Below are positions 8,001-14,823 of a stretch of DNA of 14,823 bases, piece by piece. Source of the DNA: a candidate division FCPU426 bacterium. GTDB lineage: Bacteria; Oederibacteriota; JAAXVQ01; JAUVAV01. Position 1 is the first letter of the stretch; the number at the start of each line of letters is the position of its first letter. The stretch is from contig JAUXBQ010000039.1 of assembly GCA_030619365.1 (NCBI GenBank), positions 1-14,823 of the forward strand, in the 5' to 3' direction. The notes beneath the pieces were generated by a model. It was not told the DNA's origin. It did no database searches and was given only the letters and a program-made list of their open reading frames with translations. The translations under genes were made by a program, and so were the position numbers.

Positions 8001-11000
8001 TCAAGCTGGCAAAAACAGATTTGCAAGCCCGGATCACAGCATCTATCTGCTGCTTATAGGCAATCCTGTTTCTCCGCACTCTGCCTTCCCAGAACATTTG
8101 CAAATCATATGGCACAACACTCGTGATGCGGTCCATATTCGTTATGACCTCAGCTTTGATTTCATAAGTATCGCTTAATTTCTCGGTTTTCAGGTCTTGA
8201 CTTAATCGTCTCAGTTCCTGCAGACAACGGCCATACATCTTAGCCAAGGTATTTTTCAAAGCTGGAATCTCGGATTTGTTGTTCGCATTGAAGACTTCTT
8301 CTAAGTGTTCACTCAGGCTTTCCAAAGCTGCCGACAATTTTCCTTTTTCGAATCCACTTTTAGCAATTGCGGAAGCGGGCGCGATAAGTTTCAGTTCTAT
8401 TGCATCCAACAGTTTAATCATGTAGGCAAATAAAATAAGATGACAGCGGGCTTGATTCAGCAGAATACCCTGTTTTCTTACCTGCTTACCCAGCTCCTGC
8501 ATTTTTTTAAATAATTGTCGATCAGAAAAGTGCCTCTCATCAATCTTGCCTTCCGATACCAGATTTAATGCTGCCATGGTATCCAGGAAGTGGAGATACA
8601 CTAAGGCCCGATCACATAACTTATTCAAAGCCAGCAGATTATCCTCGTGCTGTTTTCTTGTATACTTTTCAGGATCAGCCTGTTTTATTGCTTCTAGCAT
8701 TTGATTATATTCATTTATGATATCCTGATAATTGCTATCAACCCAAGATGGAGTGCCTTCCCAGCTTCTGTTTTCCAAATCTTCTTGTTCTTTGAGAAAT
8801 TCCTGTATTTCAGTATCTATGTGAGGGAGAAGGCCGGCATCGGTCACGCCACTGATTTGCAACCATTCCGTGAATTCCCGACTATTCAAAATGGCCAGAC
8901 AGGCAGCATGCCGCTCAGGATTTTGCTTAGGCTGCCATCTCTCATCTAAAAAAGCATGTGCTTTGTTGATTTCTTCAATAGTAACTGAAGTTGTGGATAC
9001 TATTGTGGTCGCTTTGTCACTTAGTTCCGAGACTCTATTTATCTCAGCCACTACAGATAAAACTGCCTTGCTACTCTCCGCACTCGCTGAAGCAGCCATA
9101 GTAACTAACTCAGCACGCAGGACAGGGTTACTATCTATTCGAATATTCAGCATAGTTGTTTGGCACTTTTCATCGGCTGTTCGCGCAAATTCCCACTGTT
9201 CTTTTGCCTGGTTTAATGCAGCTAATGCACTTTTCATTGAACTTTTAAATTTTTTGTATTTTTTTTCCACTGATGCAAAATTTTCATCGATTTCCCTGAT
9301 TGGAATACTGACTTGTTTCAAGCCAGGTTCTTGTTCCCGGACCCGTGCCACCTCTCCAGCAAGTTGAACAGACAATTTCTTGATAGCAGGAACATTTTTT
9401 TTCGCTGTATCTATAGAGTTTTCGGCCTGGTTAATAGCAGCGCTGCATTTCCGGACTGCTTGCACTGCTGCTTGGGATTGTTTTTTCACCTGAACAGCAA
9501 AATCATGGGCAATTTGGTATTTTTGCATATACTCATTTTTAATATTTTGGTGCTGTTGGGCCTGGCTGAGACTTTGGGCCACTTCTGTAGCCACTGTTTC
9601 TATGTCTGGCACCAGCTCTGAAATAGTTTTAACTGCCTCACCGGCTGTTTGTGTTGCAGCCCGGCTGGTTCGAAGCGCTTCCTTTCCTACTTTGACTAGT
9701 TCGACACCCCCAGCAGCAGATTTTTTTGTGTCAGAAACCAGGTTTTGGCAATTTTCATAATGTTTTTCCGCAGCTTCGTCGTATGAGGCTGCGCTCTTCT
9801 CTGCGGCCCGGACTTTGCTCATAGCAGTGCGAACCTTGCGTTCTTCTTGTTCCAGTGATCTAAATAGATTCTCGCATTCCTGCGCAGCTTCCTCCGCCTC
9901 TTTCCAGGTACTTGCGGTTTTAACTTTTTGCGCTGCTGCTTCAACCTTAACAGCCCTTTTTGCGCACAGCTTAGATGCCGCGTCTGCTTCCTTTACAGCT
10001 TTTTTTGCTTCGGTTAGGGCTTGCAAGCATTGTTTTTTAGCTGAATTTGCCGCAGTGGATTCCTCCTTAATGCGGTCAGCAATCTTTTGTGCAGCCAGCT
10101 CTCCCTCTTGCTGGCGTTGTTTTGCTTCTAAGCCTTCTTGTGCTTTAGCCAGTAATTCTTGTGTTGTTTTAACCCATTTCCATTGCTTCTGTTCCGCTTC
10201 AGAAATATTTTGAATTAAAATTGGCGCCATTGAAGTTGCGATCTCAACTTGGCCTTTTTTTATAAAACCTTCAATTGCGCGCGGCAAATCCTTGGATTCA
10301 TTAAGTTTTGGAACAATTTGGTTATCCGTAATTTTCAGAACCAGTCCGTGATAAGTAATGCCGGCTAAAGTCATTGGCTTTTCAAACCGCACCTCAAGCT
10401 TTGCTTCATGGTAAAAAGTCGCAGCTCCCGCCATGCGGTGAACGCTTTGAATATTATTTTCAACCTCCGCGGCTAGTTGCTTATTCATTGCTTCCAAACA
10501 ACTATCCCGCATATTGTTATCCGGTGTTAATCCCAGAGTTTCCATATCCTCGAGGTGCTTAAGCGTATAGCCGTGCAAAACCAATAATTGCGAAGCAGTT
10601 TCTTTAGGCGCTGCCTGTAAAAGCGCATCTGTTACCTCATCTACTTCGCTTAGATCCACTACCTTAGCGGGTAATTCATCCCTAAGCATAGCCGCTATGT
10701 CTTCCTGCCCTGGCAAGTTCGAAAAAAATGTTCGGGCATTCTCAAGTTTTGGCGGTTCCAGGACTTCTGCCTCCGGTTCAGTTGTTTCTTCCGGGGCTGA
10801 AGTTGCTTCTTCTTCCTTTGCTTTGCCATTTGCTTCGCCCAAACCCCCGGTCATGTCTTCCGGGGATATCTTTCTCTCGTCAGCGCGTTTCAACGTAGTT
10901 TTAGTGTCCGTAAACGGATCATTTGGATCAGGGAAAAAGGCCAATATTTTTTCCTGATAAAACTTCACAAGCTTTTTCATATATATCCATGCCAGAAAGT

Positions 11001-14000
11001 TATAGGCCAATTGCCCTTCAGAGGGTCTTTTCAAAAAAGTCCGTTGGTCAAAAACCACAACCAGGCTCTTTCGGGCCCGGGTCCGGGCAACATACAGCAG
11101 CCGGACACTACTTACAATTCCCCATATCCCTTCAGGATTACTGCGCACCAAATCAACAATTACTATATCGTTTTCATCGCCCATATAACTCCGGACAGTA
11201 GAGACAATCGGCAGTTTTTTTACATCAAGACCGGGAAAAGCTGCTTGCAGCTTTTCCCGCAGAAGCTTTGCTTGGGCCCGGTATGGGGTTACGATCGTTA
11301 TCTGCTTCAGAGAAAACTCTTCCCCCTTCAAAATCGCTTGTTTGTGATAATGCCGGACAAGTTCAAGGTCTTTATTAGCCGAACAGTCATTTTTATAGCT
11401 TACTGGTCTTTTGCCTGCAATGAATATAGTGTTTGGCAAATTTAGCGCATCCGCCTCCTGGCCGGTTTTTATGGTTATTTTAGTAGCTTCTTTCCTAAAT
11501 GCCTTCGTCAAATTTTCTCTAATCTCAGACACGAGTAATGAGTCGGATGAGTCAGCGGCAATAATCGTAATCTGATCCGTGGAAATGCCTTTTCGTTCTC
11601 GCGCACGAACAAACCTTTTCATTTTACTGTCAGACTCGTCATCCAACATAAGCGGTTCTTCTGTTTTCTCATCTTCTTTTTCATGAAATTCTTTTGGCTC
11701 GTCAGGATCGGAAATATCAATAAGCTTCATGGTATCTGTATCATAGTCCAGCCACCCGTGCGGCCTGACCCGGCCAAAATTTGAAATTGTTTCATCTAAC
11801 CAGCCCAGCAAAGGATGGGCCCGGTATATCTCACTTAACTGGATGACATTCCCATGGCACTTTTTTAAAAGCCGGTCAAAAGCATTTTTACAATAGGTCT
11901 TTATCTCTTCCGGTTTAATTCCTGCTTTTTTCAAATTCCTGGTTTCCTGGGCAGTAAAACCAAAAAGAGAAAACTGTTTCTGACTGCCGATCACAACCAG
12001 CTTACCATCATCTTTTAAATGTGAGAGAATCGCAATCACAGCCGGCAGGCTGGCCAGGGTGGATTCCTCCACAATCACCATATCCACTTGATTTTCCTGC
12101 AAAAATTCCCTTTTATTTTCGGAGTCAGACAAAAACATAGCCAGACCCGCGGCTGTGCCGCCTATAATCCTGCCTTTAGATCCAAATTTTCTGAATTTCT
12201 CTTCAAAATTTTTCAGGGCTTCCAGCCGGATTCCTGTTTTTTTATTACCCGTCCATCTACGTTGTACTCTGTCATCGACTTTTTCCTTATTATTGGCAAT
12301 ACGGAAAACAGGCAGTTCTTCAAACGAGGCGAGCAGGTGATCAACACTCGTATGCATTTCACCGACCACCAATACTTTCAAACCTCTTAGCATGGCCTGA
12401 TAAGCAATTTCACTTACTACTGTGGTTTTTGCTGTACCGGCCGCCCCTTTAAGGAAATTAATTAATGTAGCCCCAAATGGCAAATTTACCGCCGTTTGTT
12501 CACTTTTGTCATCTCGGATCAGGGGATTATGATACTCCTCCTCCAAAACATTCTTGAGCGGCAGCTTGGTAGTTTCCATTTCTTCCAGGCCAAATAAATA
12601 ATCAAGAAATTTCCTTTTGGTTCTTCTTCCACTAGAAGATTTCAGGGCTTCCAGCAAGGTTTCCATAATTTCAAGATAGATTTCTTCATGCGTAGAGGGT
12701 ATCTCCGTGAGCAGATGTCCGTTTTCGGGAAATTCCTGGCCGGGTTGGAAATCGATTGGTTGTAACCGGAGAAAGGTGTTACCATCGATCTTACTTATCT
12801 CAGTAATCCTTAACTGCATCCTATTTCCCTCGGATATTAATACTTGTCCTTCTTTCAGGCGTGAAAAGTCCGCATCTGGTTCCAATTTAGCCAGGATATC
12901 TTTTATGTTTCCGCTTTTTAGTTCATAAGCAAAGCGTTTTTGCTCATTATTTTTAACCAAAGCACTCAATACCTTAACATCTATTTCTAAGGTTTCAATT
13001 AAAGCCATGCGTTCATCCCAATTAAGCACCGGCATTTTCTTGGGATTGTAAAGCTTAAGATTTTCCGGGATCAATTCTCCGGCTGGTTCTTCTTCACTTC
13101 TTTGGCGCAGGACTTCAGCCTCAATATCCGGTTCGAGCAAGGCCTTGGTGATTAATTCAAAATCAGCATACCCCAGCCGGTATGTCCGCTGCAATCTGCG
13201 GATAAATGAAATTGGCACAAGATGGGTTGCCACGAGTCTGGAAACAGTCGGGGCCGGGACTTTTTGGTCAATATCAATATAAGACTGATACAGTTTGATT
13301 AATCTTTCAACCAACTCAGGAGTAAAGATTTTCGTGGCCTCGTCTCCTTCCTTGGTCCAGTTTCTTTTAAGCAGCAGCCCAGCCTCTTCTTTAGTCAAAA
13401 CGTCTTCTTGTACCAACAATTGGACAGCGGGTTCCTTAAGCCGTAATAGTGTATCCGCCATAAGTCCGGCTTCCCTTTCTGGTATGCTTTCCTGCAAGGC
13501 TTCTACCAGCAACTCGTAGCATCCTTGTTTTTCTCCGGAGCTCAATTTTGAACGTAGCAGCGGAGCTTTTCTGGCATGCTTGGTTTCCTTAATAAAATCA
13601 GAGCCTATTCCAATGAGGGGTTCTGGCTTTTGTTGTGAGGATATTGCCATAAAATTCGCGGATTTATATCCTCCATCTTTAAGAAGCGCTTTTGCCAATT
13701 CAGCCTGTAGTTTCCACAAAGCATTATCATTATCAATATCATTCTTATTCAGCATGTTTTCTATTACTAGGGAGGGTAATTGGTTTGCTTGCTTAACGTC
13801 TTTTCGCACTCGCTTTACTACAAGCTTAAAGCCGCTTTTTTCTCCAATTTCAGCCAGTATTTTCTCTTCCAATTTTCTGAGCTTGGTGTAGTTGATACGC
13901 TCGTGTATATACTTGGTTAACTGTCCACTTGCATACACCAGCACCATAAACATAAAAACACCTAAATTGGTTATGCTGGTTTGCATCAACATTACAATTA

Positions 14001-14784
14001 TTGCCAGTATCCCGTAAGGCGCCCACAATTTCAGAGCATTGCCATAGTACTCCGGCTTAACCTTCTCCCCTTTTTTTACATGCATCTGGGCATACATTAC
14101 CACTGCCAGCAATAATCCCGCTGTACTTCCCCCGATGGTTGCTATCAAGCTTCCTGGCAAGCCGATGTCAACCGGAAAATGATAGCCCACCAATAAACCC
14201 CCAATAATTATGGGTATTAGAAACCCCAATAAAAACTGTATGAATATTAGCTCTTGCCACGGCGCCGCTTTCAACACTTGATTTCTGAACTCACGCAACC
14301 ATTGCCCAGGGGTGCTGGTGCTATGAGGTTTAAATAATCTATTTACAAATACGTTCAAACCAAGGGACATAAAGCTGACTTTGGATGGGGCAGCTATCTC
14401 TGTGCTCTTTTTAGTTTCTATTTTTGCTAGGCTGTTGAGTAAATTATGATTCAGGAAGGTTAGGAAAAAAGCTACAACAAAGATCGGCGTGGCGACATTG
14501 AGTTGCAGCAGGAAGATATTGACGCCGGTTAAGATCAAAGCCCAGACGCGGTTTTTCGGTTCAGTTTTAAATCCGATATGTGAAGCCAGAAAGACCAGCC
14601 AGCCTCCACTGAAACCAAAGCTGAACATTTCCTGCGGAGTAAACAAACCAGGAAAACCTAACAGCGGAGGACCGACCGCCAAAAGCACGGTTAGGGCTGA
14701 ACCAAAGATGAGTACTAAAACGTTTTCTCTGAAATCCGCATTCTTTTCATAGTCTCCCATGGTAAGGGGTGGTTTGCCAAACAA
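5062..14784 (-). CDS. Giant membrane-anchored Upf1/DNA2-like superfamily 1 helicase (at least 3240 aa)
   Basis: This single uninterrupted frame encodes a multi-domain protein. Seen in order: several hydrophobic helices (about 20-115 and 176-290); a helical region (300-620); a small beta-rich stretch (about 640-680) where Upf1-type helicases carry a beta-barrel; the helicase core (about 765-1255); an acidic Pro/Glu linker (1310-1350); an Ala/Lys/Glu-rich helical region (about 1530-1960); a mixed helical region; a second hydrophobic cluster (2440-2580, with another helix near 2698-2725); and a soluble C-terminus with a beta-rich patch (about 2915-3005). Helicases of this type unwind or translocate on RNA or DNA using ATP; substrate and partners here are unknown. 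Membrane anchoring of such a core is unusual. The frame is open to the window edge. The listed start is a TTG with GGAGG only 3 nt away, and the first ATG (14760) has no ribosome binding site, so the real start probably lies outside. I recognise only the helicase; the whole architecture matches nothing I know. Confidence 0.9.
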   Translation of the reverse strand: MFGKPPLTMGDYEKNADFRENVLVLIFGSALTVLLAVGPPLLGFPGLFTPQEMFSFGFSGGWLVFLASHIGFKTEPKNRVWALILTGVNIFLLQLNVATPIFVVAFFLTFLNHNLLNSLAKIETKKSTEIAAPSKVSFMSLGLNVFVNRLFKPHSTSTPGQWLREFRNQVLKAAPWQELIFIQFLLGFLIPIIIGGLLVGYHFPVDIGLPGSLIATIGGSTAGLLLAVVMYAQMHVKKGEKVKPEYYGNALKLWAPYGILAIIVMLMQTSITNLGVFMFMVLVYASGQLTKYIHERINYTKLRKLEEKILAEIGEKSGFKLVVKRVRKDVKQANQLPSLVIENMLNKNDIDNDNALWKLQAELAKALLKDGGYKSANFMAISSQQKPEPLIGIGSDFIKETKHARKAPLLRSKLSSGEKQGCYELLVEALQESIPEREAGLMADTLLRLKEPAVQLLVQEDVLTKEEAGLLLKRNWTKEGDEATKIFTPELVERLIKLYQSYIDIDQKVPAPTVSRLVATHLVPISFIRRLQRTYRLGYADFELITKALLEPDIEAEVLRQRSEEEPAGELIPENLKLYNPKKMPVLNWDERMALIETLEIDVKVLSALVKNNEQKRFAYELKSGNIKDILAKLEPDADFSRLKEGQVLISEGNRMQLRITEISKIDGNTFLRLQPIDFQPGQEFPENGHLLTEIPSTHEEIYLEIMETLLEALKSSSGRRTKRKFLDYLFGLEEMETTKLPLKNVLEEEYHNPLIRDDKSEQTAVNLPFGATLINFLKGAAGTAKTTVVSEIAYQAMLRGLKVLVVGEMHTSVDHLLASFEELPVFRIANNKEKVDDRVQRRWTGNKKTGIRLEALKNFEEKFRKFGSKGRIIGGTAAGLAMFLSDSENKREFLQENQVDMVIVEESTLASLPAVIAILSHLKDDGKLVVIGSQKQFSLFGFTAQETRNLKKAGIKPEEIKTYCKNAFDRLLKKCHGNVIQLSEIYRAHPLLGWLDETISNFGRVRPHGWLDYDTDTMKLIDISDPDEPKEFHEKEDEKTEEPLMLDDESDSKMKRFVRARERKGISTDQITIIAADSSDSLLVSEIRENLTKAFRKEATKITIKTGQEADALNLPNTIFIAGKRPVSYKNDCSANKDLELVRHYHKQAILKGEEFSLKQITIVTPYRAQAKLLREKLQAAFPGLDVKKLPIVSTVRSYMGDENDIVIVDLVRSNPEGIWGIVSSVRLLYVARTRARKSLVVVFDQRTFLKRPSEGQLAYNFLAWIYMKKLVKFYQEKILAFFPDPNDPFTDTKTTLKRADERKISPEDMTGGLGEANGKAKEEEATSAPEETTEPEAEVLEPPKLENARTFFSNLPGQEDIAAMLRDELPAKVVDLSEVDEVTDALLQAAPKETASQLLVLHGYTLKHLEDMETLGLTPDNNMRDSCLEAMNKQLAAEVENNIQSVHRMAGAATFYHEAKLEVRFEKPMTLAGITYHGLVLKITDNQIVPKLNESKDLPRAIEGFIKKGQVEIATSMAPILIQNISEAEQKQWKWVKTTQELLAKAQEGLEAKQRQQEGELAAQKIADRIKEESTAANSAKKQCLQALTEAKKAVKEADAASKLCAKRAVKVEAAAQKVKTASTWKEAEEAAQECENLFRSLEQEERKVRTAMSKVRAAEKSAASYDEAAEKHYENCQNLVSDTKKSAAGGVELVKVGKEALRTSRAATQTAGEAVKTISELVPDIETVATEVAQSLSQAQQHQNIKNEYMQKYQIAHDFAVQVKKQSQAAVQAVRKCSAAINQAENSIDTAKKNVPAIKKLSVQLAGEVARVREQEPGLKQVSIPIREIDENFASVEKKYKKFKSSMKSALAALNQAKEQWEFARTADEKCQTTMLNIRIDSNPVLRAELVTMAASASAESSKAVLSVVAEINRVSELSDKATTIVSTTSVTIEEINKAHAFLDERWQPKQNPERHAACLAILNSREFTEWLQISGVTDAGLLPHIDTEIQEFLKEQEDLENRSWEGTPSWVDSNYQDIINEYNQMLEAIKQADPEKYTRKQHEDNLLALNKLCDRALVYLHFLDTMAALNLVSEGKIDERHFSDRQLFKKMQELGKQVRKQGILLNQARCHLILFAYMIKLLDAIELKLIAPASAIAKSGFEKGKLSAALESLSEHLEEVFNANNKSEIPALKNTLAKMYGRCLQELRRLSQDLKTEKLSDTYEIKAEVITNMDRITSVVPYDLQMFWEGRVRRNRIAYKQQIDAVIRACKSVFASLMIISPDFDLDRYFEVKEEVGSSSADFELLFPGIDEYLLRKLIDLKDQKRIIKEIENAMHAREKTILYTDPTYQELIKKVVRGKVDIGLSYSPKKRGKQAVAKLRINTKQGSKAYEEVEKIVNDIRDQALREVLKIYMETGKIDDGQSLKPVPDTTSPAGKSELIKMWTFKLFPGLAPQTYSKYLVLIEAGWALFLGGVVMAGLWGLSMLGSPLLADWFPIDTIIGQLQSTFKIALILFPVLHLDKVFNWILDRAPPLNRILGPVLRTDTPTPWLNAVIAANISALAYISLQAFSPVLGLMIGMLVFIVSHAAVNQYLDIPAGLAEHSKYYQRNISEPQPNESPFEPVIEQTCEDFRDRLFGKYFKIKKHVSYGKAPYLRVRPGVKDEEAEKSRKTDVAFDEKFFNTNTKYWIEMPAWAWKMALNNNKGLLPGMGRAFIRIWLGTALWTLVITRKLRFYLMALGFFSRKDMVMKQAVKRQRESLRPIEKTVRPLARKNLTIGWDALLRLIEEHTGVPLADRQALEASFSPEAELQARKDRGNTLKKQSQLLQHRSGGALVGWVARRKNTLAAMLAQDTAEAAEAYKLMADHALTAATARRHSLDFLQEYGDELVSVSLAAVPKMASTLLKHIKQQGLEVDAGLLAILREMDRPEVKTGDIVTLDKSQVYSLLKSSREWTAKADLQAVDAVNMGKDYFGRQVCVVATSQQIYEYTFADPKGVKTTFYLPTVGTAIGNKKETFEDIVAKVKSGKQPVQRFAGRFLGKSAEPEAKFRGWQQWSLWLGGNSTHKGIARKNPSAYFNMLIIRLEALMPKGTVAPLIRELERRDSDLHRMVMAVLEARDEKTALLAQKQLARNLAAFITNYYKLFKVEYTEKNVDLLAENMLNILAFSSLAELLDPIMVVEKEYATPETYGSLSGILVKMLEKRGIKPGKLSVPFIMLGLYGTRGALHDMIKKHNYEVRKGLEFIRRVIRFYAGSA
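7045..7467 (-). other. Second membrane cluster of the giant protein (residues about 2440-2580)
   Basis: Hydrophobic segments lie at about 2443-2470, 2491-2503 (short), 2533-2552 and 2555-2575. The block contains F2499PVLH2503 and H2571AAVN2575, the same pair of motifs as the two N-terminal sub-blocks, and an FPID at 2479-2482 resembling FPVD at 203-206. A further hydrophobic helix follows at about 2698-2725. The DNA from here to the stop codon looks more GC-rich than the preceding 3 kb. Confidence 0.7.
8905..10197 (-). other. Ala/Lys/Glu-rich long helical region (residues about 1530-1960)
   Basis: About 430 residues are dominated by Ala, Lys, Glu, Gln and Ser with few Pro or Gly, for example KKAVKEADAASKLCAKRAVK at 1594-1613 and EAAAQKVKTASTWKEAEEAA at 1615-1634. 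Isolated Gly/Pro positions (such as 1692-1693 and 1799) break it into several long helices. The pattern is that of coiled-coil or helical-bundle spacers, such as those in SMC-like or chemoreceptor-type proteins, without resembling any one of them closely. It lies between the helicase and the second membrane cluster. The DNA is AT-rich here, in keeping with the Lys-rich coding. Confidence 0.75.
11020..12492 (-). other. Helicase core of the giant protein (residues about 765-1255)
   Basis: Motifs of the Upf1-like SF1B family appear in the right order. Motif I is GAAGTAKTT at 780-788; motif Ib-like GGTAAG at 875-880; motif II VIVEES at 903-908; motif III VVIGSQKQF at 930-938; motif IV LSEIYRAHP at 983-991; motif V IVTPYRAQ at 1164-1171; motif Va STVRSYMGDE followed by DLVRSN at 1195-1216; motif VI VARTRARKS at 1232-1240. 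YRxHP and TPYRAQ are near-diagnostic for the AAA_11/AAA_12 (COG1112-like) group. Departures are noted: Ala785 where the P-loop usually has Gly, EE instead of DE in motif II, GS instead of GD in motif III, and Met1201 instead of Gln in motif Va. An acidic insertion (about 1024-1055) separates motifs IV and V. I see no nuclease motif (HKD or PD-(D/E)xK) attached. Confidence 0.9.
13891..14727 (-). other. N-terminal membrane cluster of the giant protein (residues about 20-298)
   Basis: Hydrophobic segments lie at about 21-44, 54-73, 79-112 (long enough for two), 176-203, 209-232 and 253-288 (again possibly two), giving six to eight helices. Charged loops separate two sub-blocks, 20-117 and 172-298. 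Each sub-block carries an aromatic-xxx-His motif (F65LASH69 and Y231AQMH235) and ends in HxxxN (H113NLLN117 and H294ERIN298). The helicase core would have to be cytoplasmic, which fits the Lys/Arg-rich stretch directly after the cluster (300-331). Confidence 0.8.
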
Positions 14785-14823
14785 CTTCCTCCCAAAATTC
14801 CAGACATGTCGAAGCGCATCGGA

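Noticed and set aside
9815..10213. + strand Ala/Ser/Cys-rich frame (132 codons) that looks hydrophobic
   Set aside because: It is the complement of the Ala/Lys-rich coil, whose repetitive codons produce a spurious Ala/Ser/Phe-rich antisense translation.
11020..12492. Assignment of the giant protein to a named defence system such as Mokosh or Hhe
   Set aside because: The helicase type is compatible, but no kinase, PLD nuclease, PD-(D/E)xK nuclease or partner gene is visible, and the two membrane clusters do not match those systems as I know them.
5062..14784. CRISPR array, tRNA or rRNA genes within the window
   Set aside because: No regularly spaced direct repeats, cloverleaf-like segments or rRNA-like conserved stretches were seen on either strand; the DNA is almost entirely coding.

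Overview
The window reads like a fragment of a bacterial chromosome. All supportable protein-coding genes lie on the minus strand, so transcription runs from position 14823 towards 1. The gene set (an O-antigen ligase/polymerase-type membrane protein with TPRs, the ribonucleotide reductase repressor NrdR, and an AmmeMemoRadiSam-type radical SAM enzyme) suggests a bacterium with polysaccharide export or a glycosylated envelope, probably anaerobic. NrdR alone does not separate a Gram-positive from a deltaproteobacterial-like or candidate-phylum host, so I do not name a lineage. The ordinary genes (1-4630) are clearly GC-rich. Most of the giant gene is more AT-rich by eye, with an intermediate 3' portion.

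Layout in direction of transcription. From the right edge to 5062 runs one enormous reading frame (at least 3240 codons) that fills two thirds of the window. It encodes a protein with N-terminal membrane helices, a helical region, a superfamily 1 Upf1/DNA2-like helicase core, an acidic linker, a long Ala/Lys/Glu-rich helical (coiled-coil-like) region, a second membrane cluster and a C-terminal soluble region. Its frame stays open to the window edge, so the true start may lie outside. A good intrinsic terminator (4989-5031) follows its stop codon.

A 430-bp AT-rich gap (4631-5061) holds that terminator, several small palindromes and a pair of 29-bp imperfect inverted repeats. It is followed by a three-gene unit: TPR-bearing O-antigen ligase (4630-2357), nrdR (overlapping it by the ATGA junction) and the radical SAM gene amrS (41 nt further on). 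After a 324-bp non-coding gap with GC-rich hairpins comes a small unrecognised membrane protein (525-85) and, at the left edge, the first codons of a further gene with a good ribosome binding site.

The candidate for something undescribed is the giant membrane-anchored helicase. I recognise the helicase fold confidently. The membrane modules, coiled coil and C-terminal region match no family I can name with confidence, although the membrane modules share a repeated [FY]xxxH ... HxxxN pattern that weakly recalls CPBP-type intramembrane proteins. The helicase and the operon to its left are separated by a terminator, so there is no evidence that they work together.
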